A stretch of DNA of 64,000 nt from NCBI GenBank assembly GCA_035635555.1, contig DASQAT010000026.1, positions 62,001-126,000 on the forward strand, read 5' to 3'. Below are positions 59,661 through 64,000 of this stretch, one piece after another (within the stretch, counting starts at the first letter, position 1; each line of letters begins with the position of its first letter). The translations under genes and the position numbers were made by a program. This DNA comes from Candidatus Dormiibacterota bacterium (GTDB lineage: Bacteria > Acidobacteriota > Polarisedimenticolia > Gp22-AA2). The notes below the pieces were generated by a model that did no database searches, was not told the origin of the DNA, and saw only the letters and a list, made by a program, of their open reading frames with translations.

Positions 59661-62120
59661 ATGGCACGCAGGGGAGCATGCGTCGTCGTATCTCTTTGCT
59701 GGTTGACGGTAGGTTCCCTTGCCCTCGCGACGACATGGGAGGAGGAGTACATCAAGAACGCGAACTGGTGTCCGGGAATCGCGGCCGCGAACATTCAGGC
59801 GATGCATCCCGCCTGGCACATGATGTTCATGCCGATAGGCTTGTATGGAAAGGATTTCGTCGAGTTTCATCGAGAGTTCATCGCAGAGGCGGATGATGCC
59901 AGACTCTACGGTTTCGGCACGTTCGGCCCGACTGCCGCAGCAATACCTGTCGTGCCGCAACCCGGAAGCATTCTGAAGTTCGACCACACGAGCCTCAACA
60001 CTTACACTCGCCCTGCCGGTCACGCGATCGATAGCGTCCATGGGGGCCCCGGAGCCCTGTCATCATGGACCATCCGACCAGCAAACCTTCGCCTGCGAAA
60101 CGCTACTTTCCATGGCTATACCGCAAGCGACGTCGGCGCGGCGTTCGATGCCTTACCCACATTGTTTCACGGCAACGGACACGTAAGCGTCGGCCTACAT
60201 GACAAGGTCAATGCCGCCAGCCTTTCGAGGGGGGATATGAATTCCATCGCGGACGCCCCGCGGGACGGCGCATTCTTTCAATGGCACAAGGAGATTGACA
60301 CCGTTTATGCCGAATGGGCCGTGGGGCAATATCAGCTCGTCGGCAACACGGGTCTGCCGATCTATTTTGGTGTGGGAAGTGCGGCGGTCGGCGCTGCGGG
60401 GAGTTCGCTGAATGAACGTCGGCAAGCGACTGTGTATCAGGGGAAAATTCCGATTGGTGCGGATCAATATGGCGCGTCCCCGCGCATTGCATCCGACGTC
60501 TACGTGGGCAACAACGACAATAAGAACCTCCTCTACCAGTATGGGATTCGTCAGTGGAACACACTGAACGCGTGGGACAGAGATGACCTCACCATTCTCA
60601 ATCCTCAGGGCAACGGGTGGTATTTCTCGGTGACCCCGGCGTCGGTGGGATTACCTGGGACGGCGGTCAACGCCCAATTGGTGCGCGGGGGCGATGTCTT
60701 CGAATCGGCGGGCACCGGAACGAACACGCTTTTTCGTGCTGAAACAGCCCTCGGCTTGGTTGCTGCCGTCTCCGACAACCTCGACGCGCTCGAGGTCGAT
60801 CAAGAGAAGCGGATCAGGGCCACCAATGACAATGCGACTCCGGGAGTCTATGATCGCACCAAACAGTGGTTCACTCTCCGTTCCGGAACGATGTTTGGAT
60901 TGAAGGCATTGGGCGGCGCGACCGTAGCTGCAAGCGACATCCTGCAATTCAATGGCAACGGGGATCTTGTCATCGCGGTTTCCGGCGCGATGCTGGGGCT
61001 CGGGGCGACGGACGATCTCGATGCTTTGGTGATTGTCGATACGGTGCCCCTCGATGTGCTCAATGGTACCGACAGAGTCTATTACTCCCTCGCGGCCGGC
61101 AGTCCCGCGCTGGGGGGGGATTCCCCGGCGGATGTGTTCTGCCATACAGTGGGCGGCGCAACCTGCGGATCGTTGGGCGGAAGGCTCGAGAAGAGAGCCG
61201 CCGATCTGGGTCTTGCCGCCACGGATGACCTCGATGCATTGGATGTGCGGGAGAGTGCGACCGGGACGGGAGCCTGCTGCCATTCGGCCGGCACGTGCAC
61301 GCAAGTCTCCCAGGCCAGCTGCGTTGCGGCGGGCGACGTCTTTTCAGGACCAGAAACGGTGTGTGCGGCAGCCGAGTGCCCGTCGGTGCCGGGAGCGTGT
61401 TGTCATCCAGACGGATCTTGCACGAGCACGAGCGATGTCGCGTGTTTGTCAGTCGGCGGCAACTTCAAGGGTGTGGCAGTTGCGTGTACTGTGGGCTTGT
61501 GCCCGGCGGCGCCTCCGAACGACGAATGCGCGAACGCCTACCAGATTCCGTACGACTACCCCAACAACTACGAGCCTCCACCGGCCTATAGGGACAACAC
61601 GTACGCCACATCCGCCAACTATGACCCTCCATACAGCTGCGCCGATCACAATGTGTTCTTCCCTGAATACGGAAGCGGGACAGTCTGGTATTACTACGAC
61701 GTACCAGCCGGACCCGGACCGCGTCGCTCTATCGGCGTTACCACAGTCGCAACCTACGACAATTATGCATCGGGCGGGTACGCGGCGGACACACGGCTCG
61801 CCCTCTACTATTCTCCGAGTGGTAATTGTTCCACGCTCAATGAATACGGATGCAATGACAACAACTACACCGGCGGATACAATCCGCCAAATCCTCCGTA
61901 CGGAGGGTACGCTCGCGTCCAGTGCACTGCTCCTCAGCCCGGAAGGTACTACGTCCAGCTGTCCACGGTTGGCGATGTGAATCGCGGCCAGATCAGATTA
62001 CAGGTCTACGATCCGACGCCAGTCGGGGTTCCGACGTTTTCTCAGTGGGGAATCATCGTGCTTGTTCTCGGCTTGCTCGGGTTCGCAGTTCTTGTCCTGC
62101 GTCGCATGGTGCACGCCTAG
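59661..62120 (+). CDS. Secreted tyrosinase-like (type-3 copper) protein with repeats and IPTL-CTERM-like sorting tail
   Basis: An 819-residue protein. Signal peptide to about residue 24. Residues 25-300 follow the tyrosinase central domain: CuA candidates H49, H53 and H70 (FHREF, the third ligand), CuB H170 and H174 (HGNGH), and H209 in FFQWHKEIDTVYAEW, matching the usual HH..iDrlW block. Residues 320-530 hold three ~75-residue repeats ending DDLDAL-V. Two 38-residue Cys-rich repeats start at 537 and 578. From about 617 a NDECANA domain of the pre-peptidase type follows. The end is VPTFSQWG, a hydrophobic helix and RR, an IPTL-CTERM-like signal for exosortase-type processing. AAGGAG lies 6 bases before ATG 59661. 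Codons are more A/T-ending than in its neighbours. Confidence 0.8.
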   Translation: MARRGACVVVSLCWLTVGSLALATTWEEEYIKNANWCPGIAAANIQAMHPAWHMMFMPIGLYGKDFVEFHREFIAEADDARLYGFGTFGPTAAAIPVVPQPGSILKFDHTSLNTYTRPAGHAIDSVHGGPGALSSWTIRPANLRLRNATFHGYTASDVGAAFDALPTLFHGNGHVSVGLHDKVNAASLSRGDMNSIADAPRDGAFFQWHKEIDTVYAEWAVGQYQLVGNTGLPIYFGVGSAAVGAAGSSLNERRQATVYQGKIPIGADQYGASPRIASDVYVGNNDNKNLLYQYGIRQWNTLNAWDRDDLTILNPQGNGWYFSVTPASVGLPGTAVNAQLVRGGDVFESAGTGTNTLFRAETALGLVAAVSDNLDALEVDQEKRIRATNDNATPGVYDRTKQWFTLRSGTMFGLKALGGATVAASDILQFNGNGDLVIAVSGAMLGLGATDDLDALVIVDTVPLDVLNGTDRVYYSLAAGSPALGGDSPADVFCHTVGGATCGSLGGRLEKRAADLGLAATDDLDALDVRESATGTGACCHSAGTCTQVSQASCVAAGDVFSGPETVCAAAECPSVPGACCHPDGSCTSTSDVACLSVGGNFKGVAVACTVGLCPAAPPNDECANAYQIPYDYPNNYEPPPAYRDNTYATSANYDPPYSCADHNVFFPEYGSGTVWYYYDVPAGPGPRRSIGVTTVATYDNYASGGYAADTRLALYYSPSGNCSTLNEYGCNDNNYTGGYNPPNPPYGGYARVQCTAPQPGRYYVQLSTVGDVNRGQIRLQVYDPTPVGVPTFSQWGIIVLVLGLLGFAVLVLRRMVHA
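60618..61247 (+). repeat. Three ~75-residue protein repeats ending in (D)DLDALxV
   Basis: Repeats span about 60618-60797, 60867-61034 and 61080-61247. Each starts with an aromatic-rich strand (WYFSV, WFTLR, YYSLA), has DVF or DIL in the middle, and ends LGL-x-(A/T/S)-DxLDALxV. Periods are 83 and 71 codons. They may build a beta-propeller or solenoid unit. Confidence 0.7.
61269..61505 (+). repeat. Two 38-residue Cys-rich repeats (GACC...CP)
   Basis: 61269-61382 and 61392-61505 are both 114 bases and encode GACC-x4-(G)-x-CT, a later single Cys, G-x-F-x-G and a final C-x3-C-P pattern, with six cysteines each. Similar modules occur in secreted proteins of planctomycetes and related groups. Likely disulfide-rich spacer domains. 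Confidence 0.75.
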
Positions 62121-62574
62121 CGACCTGGTGAAGAGCGGAAGGTGCGGAGGGAGAAGTCAGCAGTTCCGTGGTTGACCCTGCGCTGGAGTTCGGTCACTTG
62201 GTTGCCGTGCCTCACACATGGTGCGCTCCTCTGCGGGTGGCGCTAAGAACACCACCGTGAGCGGCGCAAACCGTTCCGGCGCAACCCGTACAATTCCGGG
62301 CGCGCGGTGTGCCGTCTGGATATTGGTGTGCTGGGGTGGGGCATCAAGCGCCCCCCCGGGGCCCAATTTTTTGGATGACCATTAATTCTTCGCTATTTCA
62401 CCTGCAAATCCTCAGTGGGACTCACGCTGGGAGCTACCTTCTGATTAAGCGGCTGATGGCCCTGAAACACGGATTTCTCTTGCACAGAGAACCACTTGAG
62501 CGTATATGCGACGTCAAAATGTTGAAAGCGCCCTAAACGCGGGGTGAGGTCGTCGTCATGCCCGACAGAGGATC
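62121..62574. other. 454-base intergenic region after the tyrosinase-like gene
   Basis: No convincing gene is seen. A plus-strand frame at 62309-62536 lacks a ribosome site and any pattern. The region holds a G/C-rich stretch ending in a T-run (possible terminator) and, from 62380, an AT-richer stretch where a promoter for the next gene could lie, but no clear boxes. Confidence 0.5.
62333..62372 (+). terminator. Possible Rho-independent terminator
   Basis: GGGGC (62338-62342) can pair with GCCCC (62350-62354) over a 7-base loop, extended imperfectly by further G:C pairs. A T6 run (62367-62372) follows after GGGGCCCAA. The distance between stem and T-run is longer than usual, so confidence is low. 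Confidence 0.25.
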
Positions 62575-63375
62575 ATGGTGACCCGCTCCGCCTGCGAACA
62601 GGTGTTTCCGTTCAGCGTTCTGCTCCTGGCCGCGGCGGCCGGGATCGGAACGGCCACGGCTTACTCGGCCGGGGACATCCTGGAGCGGGCCGAGGCCGTG
62701 AGGAATCCCGACGGGGCGTACCGATTCGACATGACGATCACCACCTCCCACCCCGGACAAACCGACGTCGTGTCGTCCTTTCTTGTCTACACCAATGGCC
62801 GGCAGCAGACGCTGGCCTACCAGTCGGCACCTGAAGCCTTCGCGGGACGGCGGATGCTGATGCTCGAACGGGATGCGTGGCTGTACCTGCCGGGGGCGAG
62901 CGATGCACTGCACATTTTCCTCCGGAACGTCGTGACGGGGGAAGTGGCGAGCGGAGACATCGCCCGCACCGACCTGTCCAGGCAGTACACCGCGGCGCTC
63001 CTGCGCGAAGAGGATCTTGACGGCACAGCTTGTTACCTCCTGGATCTGGCCGCCAGGAGCCCCGCAACGACCTACTCGCGCATCCTCTACTGGGTTTCCA
63101 GAAAACGCTTCCACCCCCTGAAGGCGGAGTTCTACGCCGTCTCAGGGCGGCGGATGAAGACAGGCCGGTTCGACGAGTATCGCGAGGGATTGGGGGATCT
63201 ACGCCCCACCCGGCTCGTCCTGGAAGATGCCGGCGATGCGGGGTACCGGTCGATGATGGTGTTCCGAAATTTCCGCAGGGTCCGACTCCCCGATTCTCTG
63301 TTTGTCCCGGAGGCCCTGTCCGGGATGGTCCGTCCCCCTGAGCAATCCGGGCTGGCGGTGGGACTCAGCCATTGA
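62575..63375 (+). CDS. Outer membrane lipoprotein-sorting (LolA-like) family protein
   Basis: A 266-residue periplasmic protein. A signal peptide covers about residues 10-30 (ending TATAYS). The rest follows the PF17131-type LolA-like fold: DILERAEAVRNPDGAYRF at the start, then RRMLMLERDAWLYLPG, LDGTACYLLDL, YWVSRKRFHPLKAEFY and the C-terminal VFRNFRRV strand. Family members sit beside RND-type or export proteins and bind lipidic cargo. AGAGGATC lies just before ATG 62575. The next gene may start at its stop (TTGA). Confidence 0.8.
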   Translation: MVTRSACEQVFPFSVLLLAAAAGIGTATAYSAGDILERAEAVRNPDGAYRFDMTITTSHPGQTDVVSSFLVYTNGRQQTLAYQSAPEAFAGRRMLMLERDAWLYLPGASDALHIFLRNVVTGEVASGDIARTDLSRQYTAALLREEDLDGTACYLLDLAARSPATTYSRILYWVSRKRFHPLKAEFYAVSGRRMKTGRFDEYREGLGDLRPTRLVLEDAGDAGYRSMMVFRNFRRVRLPDSLFVPEALSGMVRPPEQSGLAVGLSH

Positions 63376-64000
63376 CAGCCGCCGGAAGACTGGCACCATC
63401 AGGGACACACGCCACAGAGCGCGAAACCTCGAGGCTGTTTCCCGCCCAGGCCTGGTCGCGCGCCGCCGCGATGGCGAGTGTGGTGGGCGCGGCACTGGCC
63501 CTGGCGTGCAGTGGGGCGGCGCAGGGGAAGGGCGACGGAGCGGGAGAAGACCCCGCCTTCTCGGATGTCACGCTGCAGGCCGGAATCACGCACGTTCATC
63601 ACAAACCGGACCTCGACCCCAAGGTGGGCAACATCATGAACTGGCTCGCGTCCGTAGGCGCGGCGGTGGCGGCCGCCGACTACGACGGCGACGGCGACAT
63701 CGACTTGTACGTGACCGACTCGCGGACCGGATACCCCAACTACCTTTATCGCAATGACGGCGGCTTTCACTTTACGGAGCTCGCCCGGCAGGCCGGCGTG
63801 GCACGAGTCAACGACAGTCACGGCACGTCCATGGACGCGGTCTTCGGCGACGTCGACAACGACGGCGATCTCGACCTCTACGTCGTCAAGTGGGGGTGCA
63901 ACGTTCTGTTCAGGAACAACGGGGACGGGACATTCACCGATATCACGCAGGCAGCGGGGGTCGGGGACTGCGGCAACGGCAACGCCGCCGTGTTCCTGGA
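63372..64000 (+). CDS. VCBS/FG-GAP repeat secreted protein (ASPIC/UnbV-like), partial
   Basis: The frame is open from TTG 63372 (overlapping the preceding stop) to the end of the window; ATG 63471 is an alternative start, directly before a hydrophobic segment ending LALAC, an imperfect lipobox. The mature part has DVTLQAGI, then calcium-binding FG-GAP/VCBS repeats: DYDGDGDIDLYV with NYLYRNDG, and DVDNDGDLDLYVV with LFRNNGDGTF. This is the pattern of secreted ASPIC/UnbV-type proteins (CRTAC1-like). The C-terminal part lies outside the window. Role probably adhesion or surface binding. Confidence 0.8.
   Translation, partial: MTAAGRLAPSGTHATERETSRLFPAQAWSRAAAMASVVGAALALACSGAAQGKGDGAGEDPAFSDVTLQAGITHVHHKPDLDPKVGNIMNWLASVGAAVAAADYDGDGDIDLYVTDSRTGYPNYLYRNDGGFHFTELARQAGVARVNDSHGTSMDAVFGDVDNDGDLDLYVVKWGCNVLFRNNGDGTFTDITQAAGVGDCGNGNAAVFL

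Noticed and set aside
62309-62536. 75-codon frame in the gap before the LolA-like gene
   Set aside because: No ribosome site, no pattern, and it covers the possible terminator.
1-64000. CRISPR arrays, insertion sequences, rRNA genes, exosortase gene
   Set aside because: None recognised. The IPTL-CTERM-like tail needs an exosortase-family enzyme, but no such gene is visible in this window.

Overview
The window is a dense, GC-rich bacterial surface-polysaccharide locus that grades into a set of secreted proteins at its right end. It reads as a Gram-negative-type organism. It has a Wzx/Wzy/Wzz-type export logic, a lipoprotein-sorting (LolA-like) protein, an IPTL-CTERM-like sorting tail, a VCBS/ASPIC-type secreted protein, and cohesin and dockerin domains in a non-clostridial setting. 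This mix is typical of uncultured Acidobacteriota-like lineages, but nothing here proves the phylum.

Layout. Positions 1-35370 form one long plus-strand run. It holds the tail of a methyltransferase, a SPASM radical SAM enzyme, many GT2, GT4 and GT-C glycosyltransferases, and two paralogous radical SAM proteins. It also has a nucleotidyltransferase-like/polyprenyl-phosphate sugar-phosphate transferase fusion, a Wzz/BY-kinase, a nucleotide-sugar epimerase and a nucleotide-sugar dehydrogenase. The rest is a carbamoyltransferase with its small DUF5989 partner, a Wzy/ligase-like protein, a Wzx flippase, a WecG/TagA enzyme, an SGNH protein and two NodB-type deacetylases. Positions 35325-37583 encode a secreted beta-helix protein that seems cut off at a FN3 domain. 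A minus operon (37585-40416: GT4 and two methyltransferases) diverges from a plus operon (40631-44641: AsnB, methyltransferase, GT2). A second minus operon (44665-49968: deacetylase, FemAB-like GNAT, DegT-like, GT-C) diverges from a plus operon (50063-56466: sulfatase-like, SGNH protein with a probable CTG start, two GT-C proteins). A minus operon (56470-58927) encodes a dockerin protein and two cohesin or cohesin-like proteins. Positions 59661-62120 encode a secreted type-3-copper (tyrosinase-like) protein with two families of internal repeats. The window ends with a LolA-like protein and the start of a VCBS-repeat protein.

How the genes work together. Inferred route: the sugar-phosphate transferase loads the first sugar on undecaprenyl phosphate and cytoplasmic GT2/GT4/GT26 enzymes extend it. 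The Wzx protein flips the lipid-linked unit, and the Wzy-like protein polymerises it under control of the Wzz/BY-kinase. The GT-C proteins (seven), SGNH proteins, deacetylases, carbamoyltransferase and sulfatase-like protein decorate it on the periplasmic side. At least 23 gene junctions overlap by exactly four bases (ATGA, GTGA or TTGA), so translation is strongly coupled.

Most notable points: an SxtJ-like tail fused to a GT-C glycosyltransferase directly upstream of the carbamoyltransferase and a 59-residue DUF5989 gene; a sugar-phosphate transferase carrying a nucleotidyltransferase domain whose signature and metal-binding residues are lost; a dockerin/cohesin operon; a tyrosinase-like sorted surface protein with three ~75-residue DDLDAL repeats; and a gene whose only sensible start is CTG.
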